Part shown: positions 37,414 to 45,464 of the stretch, one piece after another
Numbering within the stretch: position 1 is the stretch's first letter
Layout of the letters: every line of letters starts with the position of its first letter
Origin: an uncultured Christensenellaceae bacterium
GTDB lineage: Bacteria; Bacillota; Clostridia; Christensenellales; UBA3700
Direction of reading: 5' to 3'
NCBI GenBank assembly: GCA_944380295.1
Contig: CALWHE010000001.1
Location: forward strand, 127,172 to 191,171
Length of the DNA stretch: 64,000 bases
Made by a program: the position numbers and the translations under genes
Notes under the pieces: generated by a model
Database searches by the model: none
Seen by the model: only the letters and a program-made list of their open reading frames with translations
Told to the model about the DNA's origin: nothing

Positions 37414-37440
37414 TTAGCAGTCTGCCTTCCTGACTGCTAA
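37414..37440 (-). promoter_or_regulatory. Variant CIRCE operator (HrcA site)
   Basis: TTAGCAGTC, 9-base spacer, GACTGCTAA: a perfect 9-bp inverted repeat. It differs from the canonical CIRCE by one symmetrical change in each arm (TTAGCACTC/GAGTGCTAA). It sits at the predicted transcription start of groES, as in other Firmicutes. Confidence 0.9.
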
Positions 37441-37443
37441 TTC

Positions 37444-37472
37444 ATTATAGCACGCCGATATGGCAATGTAAA
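37444..37472 (-). promoter_or_regulatory. Promoter of groESL
   Basis: Minus strand: TTTACA (37467-37472), 17-base spacer, TATAAT (37444-37449), immediately upstream of the CIRCE element. Confidence 0.82.
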
Positions 37473-37663
37473 CAGGTTTGTGTAAAAAATATATAATTTT
37501 TTTTGCGGCAATTCTTTGACGTGCGCAAAATTTGTCAAACGGCGGACCAAAATAAGTCAGCGGATATAAAAATTTTGCTAACGGTCGCCGTAATTTTGAC
37601 AAGAGGGCATAAATTTAAGGCAATCGGGAATTTTAATTTTGCGGCGGAACGGCGGAAAACCGC

Positions 37664-39139
37664 TTATTCCGCCGTTCTTTGCGCGATGAAATCTTTGAAA
37701 AACGCCACCGCCGTTTTGATGGAGCTTACCGGCAGGCGTTCGTTGGTGCCGTGCGTGGTCAGCAACAGGGAAACGGGCGTTTCAAAGGGGGAAATGCGGT
37801 AGATCTCGTCGCAGATCTCCGTGTAATAGCGCGAATCGGTGGCGCCCATGACGATGTAGGGAGCCACGGTCCTGTCGCTCGAACCGGCGCCCAACAGGCG
37901 CGCCGCCAACTTGTATGTATCCGTATCGGTGGAAGAAACGGGCGGCGCGGGATTGCCTTTGAGCACGTGCACGCTCACGCGTTCGTCCTTAATTATGCGC
38001 TTCAAGCGGCGGACTGCGTCTTCTATGCTCACTCCGGGCATGAGGCGCATGTTCAGCACCGCGCTTGCCCTCTGCGGCAGCACGTTGGGCGCGGTGGAGG
38101 CGGAGCACATGGTCACGGCGGTGCAGGTCCTCACCACAGACGCGGCTGCGGGTATCTTGCCCATCACATAATTGAGCAACGGTTTGAAAAGGCGCAGATT
38201 GCAGGTGACGAGGCGGAGCGGAAAACTCTTCACGTCGCGCCCGACAATGCGCAGCATATCGTAGATAAAATAGGGCATATCCGCCTTATAGGGGTGTTTT
38301 TCTATGCGGCAGACGGCTTTGGAAATGATCCCCAGCGCCGTGTGCGCGGGCGGCGCGGAAGAGTGACCGCCTTTTGCGGTGACGGAAAGCTCTATGTCCA
38401 AATAGCCTTTTTCCGCCACGCCGATGCCCACCAAAGTTTTGTCTATGACGTTTTTGTAAGAGAGCGGGATCACGCCGCCGCCTTCGTCCACCGCGCATTT
38501 GAGGCGCACGCCGCTTTCTTTGAGATAGGCGGCTATCTTTTTGGCGGAAGAATTTTCACTTGCCACGATCTCTTCATTGCAGCCGAGCAGGATATATAGC
38601 CCGCGTTTGGGCACAAAACCCTCTTTGAGCAGGGCTTCCGTGGCTTCCATTACGGCTATCAGGTGGTTTTTCATGTCAAGCGCGCCGCGCCCCCAGATAA
38701 ATTCTCCGTCGTTATGCCCGGCAAAGGGCGGATGCGTCCAATCTTCTTCCGTGCCGGGGGTGACGGGCACCACGTCTTGGTGTGCCAGCATGGCAACGGG
38801 TTCGAGGGCGGGGTCCGATCCGGGCAGGAAAAACACCAGCCCGTGCCCGCCGATGACGGTTTTTTGCATGTGTTTATGCACTTCCGGATAAGTTTTTTCC
38901 AGAAAATCTGCGAATTTATCAAATTGTTCCCAATCAACGCTTTCCTCATCGACTTGCGAAACAGTAGGCAGCGTGACGGCGCGGGAGATGTGCGCTTCCA
39001 CGTCGGGCAGCCTTCCTTCCTGCTTGGAGAAAGGTTTGCCGTTATTTTTGTTTTTACAAAAGCATGCGCGCAATATCATCACCGCGAGCAGGACGACCAG
39101 TGCGCTGCCCAACACACCCAAAACGATATAAAGAGCCAT
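37664..39139 (-). CDS. M20 family zinc peptidase (carboxypeptidase S-like), membrane-anchored
   Basis: 491-residue metallopeptidase. An N-terminal membrane segment (ALYIVLGVLGSALVVLLAVMIL) is followed by catalytic motifs MLAHQDVVPV (metal His and nearby Asp), FIWGRGALDMKNH (bridging Asp), LLGCNEEI (catalytic Glu), and a C-terminal LTTHGTNERLP with the last His ligand. The dimerisation insert is present (AKGGHSSAPP). The ATG at 39139 follows GGAGGTC; a start at 39184 would add unrelated residues before the anchor. The substrate is probably N-acyl amino acids or dipeptides; not determinable here. Confidence 0.88.
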   Translation of the reverse strand: MALYIVLGVLGSALVVLLAVMILRACFCKNKNNGKPFSKQEGRLPDVEAHISRAVTLPTVSQVDEESVDWEQFDKFADFLEKTYPEVHKHMQKTVIGGHGLVFFLPGSDPALEPVAMLAHQDVVPVTPGTEEDWTHPPFAGHNDGEFIWGRGALDMKNHLIAVMEATEALLKEGFVPKRGLYILLGCNEEIVASENSSAKKIAAYLKESGVRLKCAVDEGGGVIPLSYKNVIDKTLVGIGVAEKGYLDIELSVTAKGGHSSAPPAHTALGIISKAVCRIEKHPYKADMPYFIYDMLRIVGRDVKSFPLRLVTCNLRLFKPLLNYVMGKIPAAASVVRTCTAVTMCSASTAPNVLPQRASAVLNMRLMPGVSIEDAVRRLKRIIKDERVSVHVLKGNPAPPVSSTDTDTYKLAARLLGAGSSDRTVAPYIVMGATDSRYYTEICDEIYRISPFETPVSLLLTTHGTNERLPVSSIKTAVAFFKDFIAQRTAE

Positions 39140-39169
39140 AATGACCTCCGCCGTATTTATATACCAATC

Positions 39170-39198
39170 ATTATACACGCGCACGCGCGCGAAGTCAA
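39170..39198 (-). promoter_or_regulatory. Promoter of the M20 peptidase gene
   Basis: Minus strand: TTGACT (39193-39198), 17-base spacer, TATAAT (39170-39175). Confidence 0.75.
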
Positions 39199-39378
39199 CA
39201 TCGCGCTTGCGATCTGCTTAAAGGGCGGCGCGCAAATTCGGCTTCAAATGCGCGCGTTTGCTTAAAATTTGCGGAAAAAACCAAAAAAACTGGGCGATCC
39301 GGCTTAATTTTCCGAAAAAGCGCGATAAAACTTTTCTCCGAAGGAAAAAATGTGCTATACTTACAAAAGAGGTGTAAC

Positions 39379-39834
39379 ATGAACAAATGGGACGAAAGAT
39401 TTATGCGCCTTGCCGAAGAGGTGGCTACCTGGTCCAGCTGTTTTAAGCCGGACAGGCATGTGGGCGCGGTGATAACCAAAGACAAACGCATTCTCACCAC
39501 GGGATATAACGGCGCCAGCAGCGGCATTTTGAGCTGCGTGGAAAAAGGGGAATGCCTGCGCGTGAAGTTGGGCATACCTTCCGGCACCCGCCACGAGATA
39601 TGTTACGCCGTGCATGCGGAACAGAATGCCATCATCCAGGCGGCAAAGCTGGGCGTATCCGTGCAGGGTGCCACGCTCTATTGCACTCACCAGCCTTGCA
39701 CAATCTGCGCCAAGATGATCATTAACGCAGGGATAGGCAGGGTAGTGTTCAAATACGGTTATCCGGACGAGTTCAGTCTGGAACTGTTCAAGGAAGCCGG
39801 CGTGGAAGTGGTGAAGTTCGAGGATCTGCAATAA
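39379..39834 (+). CDS. comEB: dCMP/cytidine deaminase family protein (ComEB-like)
   Basis: 151-residue zinc-dependent deaminase. AVHAEQNAI supplies the zinc His and catalytic Glu, and CTHQPCTICAKMI the two zinc Cys. An extra Cys/His-rich insert (SCVEKGECLRVKLG...TRHEICYAVHAE) matches dCMP deaminase, which supplies dUMP for dTMP synthesis. ATG 39379 has AGAGGTG; a TATACT -10 is at 39356-39361. The frame opens upstream at 39352, but without a ribosome site. Confidence 0.9.
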   Translation: MNKWDERFMRLAEEVATWSSCFKPDRHVGAVITKDKRILTTGYNGASSGILSCVEKGECLRVKLGIPSGTRHEICYAVHAEQNAIIQAAKLGVSVQGATLYCTHQPCTICAKMIINAGIGRVVFKYGYPDEFSLELFKEAGVEVVKFEDLQ

Positions 39835-39935
39835 AAAGCCCGGCAGAAAAAGCCGCGCTTAGAGCCGTTGACAAAGCCGCTTTATGTGTCACGGTTGAAG
39901 ATCTGAGCTGCGGATACATCGTTAAAAGACAAAAT

Positions 39936-39993
39936 AAAACAACTTATTGTTATATCGGCAAACCGGTATGAGATAACGATAAGTTGTTTTTTT
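39936..39993. terminator. Intrinsic terminator after the dCMP deaminase gene
   Basis: Long inverted repeat AAAACAACTTAT.../...ATAAGTTGTTTT with about 18 bp of stem and a terminal run of seven T. An AT-rich stretch (39994-40086) follows without a gene. Confidence 0.82.
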
Positions 39994-40099
39994 ACTCAAA
40001 AATTTTCCAAATAATTATATAATACGCTGATTTTTATAATTATATAGCCAATAAATTGCCAAAAAGCAAGAAAAGACAAAATCCGGCATATTTTTTCGT

Positions 40100-41062
40100 A
40101 TGGACTATTCAAAGTATTATCTGAAAAATTACAGGTCCGACGGCGAAGGGCTGGAAAGCCTCAATTACAATAACGCTTATTACCGCTATTACCGTTCGGA
40201 AAAGCAGCTGCGCTATGAGCCCGCCGTGGTATATACTCAACCCGCGCCGCAGGCGAGCGAAGAGGACAAGGCGGCGGATATAGAATACTATCCTGCGGAC
40301 TTGATGCCGGAAAGGGAGCGCGTTGCGGGCAAGAGAGGGGGATTCAAGCGCAAACTTTGGCTGATTGCGTTGTGCTTTTCTCTGGTGGCGCTCAGCTGTT
40401 TGTCCACCTTTTTGGCAACGGACATCATCACTGACGGCGCGGTGATCGGAACGATGAAAGAAGCCTTTGTCGCCAATAAAAGCGGCGTATTTGTCAGTTA
40501 TCTCCGCGGTTGCGTCGATTATGAAAGCGCCAAACTGCAAAGCGAACAAATGCGCAAAGAAGGGATGGGCGGTTATATCGCGGTGAGCGGCGGCGAGTAT
40601 TTGGTCTATGCGGATATCTCCGCGCAGGATAACGTGGTCACCGCTTGCGGCGAGGCTCAATTATCGGACGAGCGCCTTTCACTCAAAGAGATAAATTTTG
40701 ACGCGCTGCCGCAAGAGCTTGCCCCTTTGGCGCGCGATAACGGTGAATATACGCAAATTTTTCTGGGATATATGTTTGAGATAATAGAAAAAGTGACTTC
40801 CGGAGAGTGGAGCGCTCAAAGCGCTTCGCAGCAGATCGCAGATCTGTCGGAGGAATTTTCCGCCATGCTTGCCGATTTTCTGCAAGAGACTGGCGGATAT
40901 ACCGACAGCGCCGTTTTGAAGCTGACGGGCGATATGCGCGCGGAAGAAGCGTTTTTGCGCACGCTCTCCGGGGAGAAGTATTCCTCTTCCGCGGCGCTCC
41001 TTGCCGATGCGCGCTATTACGCCTTGCTGGCGCTCTTCAACGCCAACGCCTCGCGTGCATGA
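40100..41062 (+). CDS. Membrane-anchored SPOR-like domain protein
   Basis: 320-residue protein of uncertain role. The first 90 residues are cytoplasmic, Tyr-rich and charged. One membrane span occurs at about 94-113 (LWLIALCFSLVALSCLSTFLA). The extracellular part has a segment (FVSYLRGCVDYESAKLQSEQMRKEGMGGYIAV...EYLVYADI) with the alternating pattern of SPOR domains, which bind denuded peptidoglycan at septa. The last 130 residues look helical. No Shine-Dalgarno precedes ATG 40100; a CATATT ends 7 bases before it. The SPOR reading is an inference from pattern only. Confidence 0.6.
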   Translation: MDYSKYYLKNYRSDGEGLESLNYNNAYYRYYRSEKQLRYEPAVVYTQPAPQASEEDKAADIEYYPADLMPERERVAGKRGGFKRKLWLIALCFSLVALSCLSTFLATDIITDGAVIGTMKEAFVANKSGVFVSYLRGCVDYESAKLQSEQMRKEGMGGYIAVSGGEYLVYADISAQDNVVTACGEAQLSDERLSLKEINFDALPQELAPLARDNGEYTQIFLGYMFEIIEKVTSGEWSAQSASQQIADLSEEFSAMLADFLQETGGYTDSAVLKLTGDMRAEEAFLRTLSGEKYSSSAALLADARYYALLALFNANASRA

Positions 41063-41118
41063 GCGAAGATATTGCGCCGCGCCGTGTCGAATCGATAAAA
41101 ATATCGCATGGGAGTCGG

Positions 41119-41244
41119 TTAAAGGTCGTCTGCGTCCTGTTCGGGCACGTTATCCTTATCGTCGCTTCCGTTGTTTCGCGCGGGCGTGCCGGTGTAACTT
41201 CCGCCCACATCGTATTTAGATCGCATACATTTGCTTTTCTTCAT
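41119..41244 (-). CDS. Small conserved-looking 41-residue protein
   Basis: A 42-codon frame on the minus strand, ATG 41244 to TAA 41119. The peptide is basic at the N-terminus (MKKSKCMRSKYD), has the central GGSYTGTP turn and ends acidic with NVPEQDADDL. I recall similar tiny clostridial proteins sharing SYTG and P-x-QDADDL motifs; this is from memory and unverified. CATAAT (minus strand, 41251-41256) ends 6 bases before the ATG, the same leaderless geometry as several other genes here. No Shine-Dalgarno. It lies downstream of and parallel to the NYN-domain gene, separated from it by a terminator. Confidence 0.68.
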   Translation of the reverse strand: MKKSKCMRSKYDVGGSYTGTPARNNGSDDKDNVPEQDADDL

Positions 41245-41353
41245 ATCGCCATTATGTGCGTTGCGTGAAAAACAATGCGCCTTTGCCGCCGCGCGGCGAG
41301 CGGTGCTTGCGTTTGACCTTAAAAATACGGGGCGACGCCTGTTTCGGGCGGTG

Positions 41354-41377
41354 AAAAAGCCCGCTTGCGCGGGCTTT
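41354..41377 (-). terminator. Intrinsic terminator of the NYN-domain gene
   Basis: Arms AAAGCCCGC/GCGGGCTTT, loop TTGC; on the minus strand a short T run follows. It lies 6 bases beyond the gene's stop codon. Confidence 0.85.
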
Positions 41378-41382
41378 CAAAC

Positions 41383-42276
41383 TTATTGCTGTTTTTTTCT
41401 GTAATTGTCCGCAATGCGAACGTAATAAATACTGGTGTGGTTTTCGCCGGGTTTCTTGTCCACTTCAAATTCGTCGCGCGCCCGCACCAGGCGGCTCAGC
41501 TTATCGTATCCGTATGTGCGCGGATCGAAATCCGAATAGAGTTTGGTCAGCCTGTTGCCCACGTCCGCCAGATTCGCCCAGCCGCTGTCTGTTTCCAGAT
41601 CGGGCAGAATGGTGTTGCAGATGGTGGCGATGATGTCCTCAATGGGGGTGGCGGTATCCGGTTCGCTCTCGTTTTCCGTTTCGCCTTTGTCCGTTTTGGG
41701 TTCTTCTTTGACCTTTCTGCCGCGCGCGGGCTTTTCTTTCACCTCGTCCGTTTTATCCGATTTGTCTGCGGTTTTCTCTGTTTTTACCTGCTTGGAGTCT
41801 GTTTTTGCCGATTTTTTCTCTGCCGTTTTGTTTTCCGTCTTAAAAATGCTGTCCAGGGGAATAAACTTTTCGCAAGCGGCTTTGAGGGCGCGCGGCGTTT
41901 TGGTTTCTCCCATGCCGATGATGGAAAGTCCTGCTTCGCGCAGGCGCGTCACCAATTTGGTATAATCGCTGTCCGAAGTGACGATGCAGAACATGTCCAC
42001 GTTTCCGGAGTAAAGTATGTCCATGGCGTCTATCACCATGGTGATGTCCGAACTGTTTTTACCCACTGTATAGCTGTATTGCTGCACCGGGGTGAGCGAA
42101 AATTTGGAAAAATCCGCCTGCGTCCAGTTGATATTGCGCGAATTGACAAAATCTCCGTATATCCTGCGGTAAGTGGCGGTGCCGTATTTTGCCACTTCGC
42201 GGAAGATGATCGCGCCGTATTTGGAAGTGATGTTTTCTGCGTCTATGAGCAGGGCAATTTTTTTATCTTGGATCAT
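41383..42276 (-). CDS. NYN-domain (PIN-like) putative ribonuclease with C-terminal OST-HTH/LOTUS-like domain
   Basis: 297 residues. Residues 1-140 form an NYN domain: IALLIDAENITSKYG gives the first acidic residue, KNSSDITMVIDAMDILYSGNVDMFCIVTSDSDYTKLVTRLREAG the others. Residues 150-205 are a Lys/Glu/Thr-rich disordered linker. Residues 210-290 (IEDIIATICNTILPDLETDSGWANLADVGNRLTKLYSDFDPRTYGYDKLSRLV) look like an OST-HTH/LOTUS domain, which binds RNA. NYN-LOTUS proteins (NicK/LabA-like) are suspected RNases. It lies upstream of the 41-residue gene and next to the SRP RNA. Confidence 0.85.
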   Translation of the reverse strand: MIQDKKIALLIDAENITSKYGAIIFREVAKYGTATYRRIYGDFVNSRNINWTQADFSKFSLTPVQQYSYTVGKNSSDITMVIDAMDILYSGNVDMFCIVTSDSDYTKLVTRLREAGLSIIGMGETKTPRALKAACEKFIPLDSIFKTENKTAEKKSAKTDSKQVKTEKTADKSDKTDEVKEKPARGRKVKEEPKTDKGETENESEPDTATPIEDIIATICNTILPDLETDSGWANLADVGNRLTKLYSDFDPRTYGYDKLSRLVRARDEFEVDKKPGENHTSIYYVRIADNYRKKQQ

Positions 42277-42301
42277 TGATGCACCTATAAAGTATAAAAA
42301 T

Positions 42302-42573
42302 AAATGCTGTGCATCTGTTTTCGACAGTATTTACCGGAGCGTGACGCCGACAGCCAACTCCTCCAAAGCTACCTCGTGGCACACCGTGCGGTCTGTTTAA
42401 TGCTGCTGCGGTCAAGCTCTGACATGGTTCGCAGTGCACGATTGCACAAGACCTTGGTATCAACATCGCTTATCGGAGGCGGACCTCCCATAAATAAAGC
42501 CTAGAACAGCGTTCAGTCCTGCTATAGCGGATTGCAGGTTCAGGGCACCGCTAGCTCCCCACCTAGCACAGCT
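42302..42573 (-). ncRNA. ffs: Signal recognition particle RNA, large Bacillus type
   Basis: On the minus strand the ends pair (GCTGTGC near the 5' end with GCACAGC near the 3' end). The 5' domain reads GTGCTAGGTGGGGAGCTAGC...GGTGCCCTG, and domain IV contains GAACCATGTCAG and GCAGCAGCATTAA, all matching Bacillus scRNA. A T-rich tract (TTTATTTTTAT) ends the transcript. The domain IV apical stem is not the usual GGAA type (see findings). Ends are estimates from the promoter and the T tract. Confidence 0.93.
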
Positions 42574-42578
42574 CTATC

Positions 42579-42607
42579 ATTATAGCGCAAACAAGAGGCA
42601 AAGTCAA
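42579..42607 (-). promoter_or_regulatory. Promoter of the SRP RNA
   Basis: Minus strand: TTGACT (42602-42607), 17-base spacer, TATAAT (42579-42584), with the RNA start expected about 6-7 bases on. Confidence 0.85.
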
Positions 42608-42817
42608 GGCGGAAGACCAAAACGGACAAAATATTACAACATATTTAAGCAAGCGCCCGAATAAACATGTTGTGAAGAGAAAAAAGGCGACGCGTCAGCG
42701 GCGTTGCGGCGGTCGATTTTGAGTAAAAAAGCAAGAAAAATCGTCAAAATCACGCAAAACTCGGCAGTATATGCCTGAAAGCGGCAAAACGCCGATGATA
42801 TATTGGAGGAGAAAAAA

Positions 42818-43591
42818 GTGTTCGTAACGGTAAAAGCAAAGAGCATAGCTGCCGCCGTGTTGGCGTTTGTCCTGGCGATAGCGTGCTGCGTGGGTTTGAA
42901 TTTCGAGGCGGTGGCGGACGTTTACAACGGCGGATCCGCGCGAAAACTGCCCGTATACGGCGTGGACTGCGGGGAAGAAAAGAAGGTGGCGCTCACTTTC
43001 GACGCCGCCTGGGGCGCGGACAAGACGCAGGGCATACTGGATACTTTGGCGGAGTATGACGCCACGGGGACGTTTTTCCTGGTGGGCTTTTGGGTGGACG
43101 AATATCCGGACATGGTAAAAAAGATTGACGCTGCCGGTTGCGAGATAGGCAATCACAGTAAAAATCACTTGCAGATGTCTAAATTGAGTGAAGAGGAGAT
43201 AAAAACGGAGCTTAATTACGTCAGCGGTAAAGTGGAAGAGCTGACGGGTAAGCGGCCTGCGTATTTCCGCCCGCCGTATGGCGACTATAACAACAGGCTG
43301 GTGGAAGTGACGGAGAGCTTGGGCATGCAGGCGGTGCAATGGAGCGTGGACTCTCTAGATTGGAAGGGTTTGAACGCGCAGGAAATACTCTCGCGCGTGC
43401 AAAAAGGCTTGAAAAACGGCAGCATCATTCTCTTCCACAATAACAGCGAGGCGATAGAACAGGCTTTGCCGCTCGTGTTGGCATATCTGAAAAATCAGGG
43501 CTATACGACGGTCGGACTAAGCGAACTGGTGCTGAAAGACAATTACTATATCGATAATAACGGCGTCCAACATGCGGAGCCGGGGAGGTAA
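42818..43591 (+). CDS. pdaB: Polysaccharide deacetylase, PdaB-like
   Basis: 257-residue NodB-fold deacetylase. An N-terminal membrane segment (SIAAAVLAFVLAIACCVGL) is followed by VALTFDAAWGADKT (metal Asp replaced in part: the usual TFDDG is TFDAAWG, as in PdaB), EIGNHSKNH (metal histidines) and YFRPPYGDYN. PdaB acts late in sporulation on cortex peptidoglycan. The GTG start at 42818 follows GGAGGAG; a TTG at 42803 lies inside that site. Its stop is 1 base from the next start codon, so the pair is co-translated. Confidence 0.88.
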   Translation: MFVTVKAKSIAAAVLAFVLAIACCVGLNFEAVADVYNGGSARKLPVYGVDCGEEKKVALTFDAAWGADKTQGILDTLAEYDATGTFFLVGFWVDEYPDMVKKIDAAGCEIGNHSKNHLQMSKLSEEEIKTELNYVSGKVEELTGKRPAYFRPPYGDYNNRLVEVTESLGMQAVQWSVDSLDWKGLNAQEILSRVQKGLKNGSIILFHNNSEAIEQALPLVLAYLKNQGYTTVGLSELVLKDNYYIDNNGVQHAEPGR

Positions 43592-43592
43592 T

Positions 43593-44267
43593 ATGAATTA
43601 CGAACAGATGAGTAACAACAAATTACGGCTGACCGGGACGGTCACGGAAAGTCCCGTCTACTCACACGAAGTGTGCGGAGAGGAATTTTACGAAACCAAG
43701 TTGAGCGTTACACGCTTATCCGGGCAGGAGGATGTGATACCCGTGACGGTGTCCGAACGGCTGCTCTCACGCCAAGAGATCGTGCCCGGGGCGAGGATAA
43801 GCGTTGTGGGGCAATTCCGCAGTTACAATAAAGCGGAAGGGGAACGCTCGCGCTTGCTCTTGACGGCGTTTGCCAGGGAGATCTTGCCCGCCGATGAAGA
43901 GGTAAATCCGAATATGATAGAGATAATCGGATATATATGCAAAAATCCCGTATATCGCACCACGCCGTTCAAGCGCGAGATCTGCGACGTTTTGCTGGCG
44001 GTGAACAGGGCGTATAACAAATCCGATTATATCCCGTGCATCATGTGGGGCAGAAACGCGCGCTTTATCAAGGATATGCCGGTGGGGGAGAAATTGTGGG
44101 TGAGCGGCAGGGTGCAGAGCCGTGTTTATACCAAATGCCTCAGCGAAGATGTGAGTGAAGAGAGAGTGGCATATGAGGTTTCCGTATCAAAAATTTTGGT
44201 CGGAAGCAGGATAGAAGAGGAACTTACGGCGATGAATACCGAGCAAAATTATTCTCAATTATTTTGA
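43593..44267 (+). CDS. Tandem OB-fold SSB-like protein
   Basis: 224-residue protein with two single-stranded-DNA-binding-like OB folds. The first is residues 8-100 (NNKLRLTGTVTESPVYSHEV...EEFYETKLSVTRLSG), the second 112-210 (MIEIIGYICKNPVYRTTPFKREICDVLLAVNRAYNKSDYIPCIMWGRNARFI), the latter close to the SSB core pattern. The C-terminus lacks the acidic DDDIPF-like tail of replicative SSB. Probably a dedicated SSB paralogue of Clostridia; role unknown. ATG 43593 follows GGGGAGG. Confidence 0.8.
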   Translation: MNYEQMSNNKLRLTGTVTESPVYSHEVCGEEFYETKLSVTRLSGQEDVIPVTVSERLLSRQEIVPGARISVVGQFRSYNKAEGERSRLLLTAFAREILPADEEVNPNMIEIIGYICKNPVYRTTPFKREICDVLLAVNRAYNKSDYIPCIMWGRNARFIKDMPVGEKLWVSGRVQSRVYTKCLSEDVSEERVAYEVSVSKILVGSRIEEELTAMNTEQNYSQLF

Positions 44268-44317
44268 TTGATAAAATTATTTAGAAAATATAATGCCATA
44301 TCATAACATTAAATAAT

Positions 44318-44351
44318 AAAATTCGACGCAGATGATTTCTGCGTCGAATTT
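44318..44351 (+). terminator. Intrinsic terminator after the SSB-like gene
   Basis: Arms AAATTCGACGCAGA/TCTGCGTCGAATTT, 5-base loop, in an AT-rich context. Confidence 0.78.
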
Positions 44352-44714
44352 CGCCGTATTTTTTGCCGGCAAGCCACCCGCAATGAGCTTTGCTCAAATT
44401 TTCCGCTTCCTTTGGCGGCACTTTGTCAAGGTTGTCGCGGCTTGATCAAGTTGTTCCGCAGCGCCGCGAGTCTTTGCCGGGCAATAAATCAAGAGAGATA
44501 CTATTTGGATTTGCTCGGCTTGTCAAGATGCGGAGCTTTTTTATCAAAGCAGGCTGCCGTTATGGTGAAAAAATCGCCTTAATTATAAATATATATGAAT
44601 AAATATGCGGCGCGGCGGTGTGACTGTCGTATCCCGGCGGCAAGCTGAAAGCGACAAATACAATGCGTTGACACATATGCGTGCGCAACGATAAGTAAAT
44701 TTTTTGCGCAATCG
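44352..44714. other. Gene-free interval
   Basis: No convincing ORF or RNA. It contains three scattered GTCAAG/ATCAAG-like words and mixed GC- and AT-rich patches. Confidence 0.5.
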
Positions 44715-44743
44715 TTTACTTTGCGCGCAAAATATGTTATATT
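44715..44743 (+). promoter_or_regulatory. Promoter of yggS-sepF-lspA-rluD, likely leaderless
   Basis: TTTACT (44715-44720), 17-base spacer, TATATT (44738-44743), only 7 bases before ATG 44751. Confidence 0.7.
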
Positions 44744-44750
44744 ATTAAAT

Positions 44751-45464
44751 ATGAGCTACACTTTGCAACAAATAGCCGAGAATGCGCAAAAATGCCGCCG
44801 CGTGGTGGAGCAGGCGCTTGAAGAAGCCGGTCGCACAGACGATGTGGTCATGGTGGCGGCGGTCAAAACTCAGCCCAAAGAGCTGATTGAGCAGGTGGTA
44901 AAGGCGGGTATCGTGAGCGATATCGGCGACAACCGCGTGCAGGAGTTGATGGCGGCGTTCGATCCGGAGCTTGAAGTTCGCCGTCATTTTATCGGCAGAT
45001 TGCAATGCAACAAAGTCAAATACATCATAGACAAGGTCTGCCTTATCCACTCGCTTGACCGCGACGAGCTGGCAGGCGAGATAAACAAGCAGGCGATCAA
45101 ACACTCTTTGACGGCAAATTGCCTGATAGAAGTGAACATGGGCAGCGAGATAAGCAAGGGCGGAGTGGCGCCGGAAGAGGTGCTCTCCTTTGCCGATTCT
45201 TTGAAAAAATACGGCAATGTGCGCATAAAAGGCTTGATGAGCGTGCTTCCCAACACGCCTGACAGGCAGGCGCTGATCGCAATGTATCAGGATCTGCACG
45301 CTCTTTACGAGCAGCTGCGCGGGCGGTTCGACGGCATAGAAACGCTCTCCTGCGGCATGTCGGGAGATTACGATCTCGCCGTGCGCTGGGGCGGTTCGAA
45401 TATGATAAGGCTGGGCAGAGTGCTGTTCGGCGAAAGAATAAAAACGGAGCAGAAAAATGGATAG
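44751..45464 (+). CDS. yggS: PLP homeostasis protein YggS/PLPBP family
   Basis: 237-residue fold-III PLP-binding protein without known catalysis, which buffers pyridoxal phosphate. The PLP lysine lies in MVAAVKTQPKE (about 34-44). Conserved segments are GDNRVQEL, RRHFIGRLQCNKVKYI, NCLIEVNMGSEISKGGV and LSCGMSGDYDLAVRWGGSNMIRLGRVLFG. ATG 44751 is chosen because a promoter box ends 7 bases before it; the upstream start at 44721 overlaps the promoter. yggS before sepF is the standard Firmicute order. Confidence 0.93.
   Translation: MSYTLQQIAENAQKCRRVVEQALEEAGRTDDVVMVAAVKTQPKELIEQVVKAGIVSDIGDNRVQELMAAFDPELEVRRHFIGRLQCNKVKYIIDKVCLIHSLDRDELAGEINKQAIKHSLTANCLIEVNMGSEISKGGVAPEEVLSFADSLKKYGNVRIKGLMSVLPNTPDRQALIAMYQDLHALYEQLRGRFDGIETLSCGMSGDYDLAVRWGGSNMIRLGRVLFGERIKTEQKNG

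Noticed and set aside
37645..37676. Hairpin AACGGCGGAA/TTCCGCCGTT as terminator of the M20 gene
   Set aside because: It overlaps the stop codon and no T run follows on the minus strand; may be structural but not a clear terminator.
44390..44602. 70-codon plus-strand frame
   Set aside because: No ribosome site, no motif, and it lies in a patch with mixed composition; probably chance.
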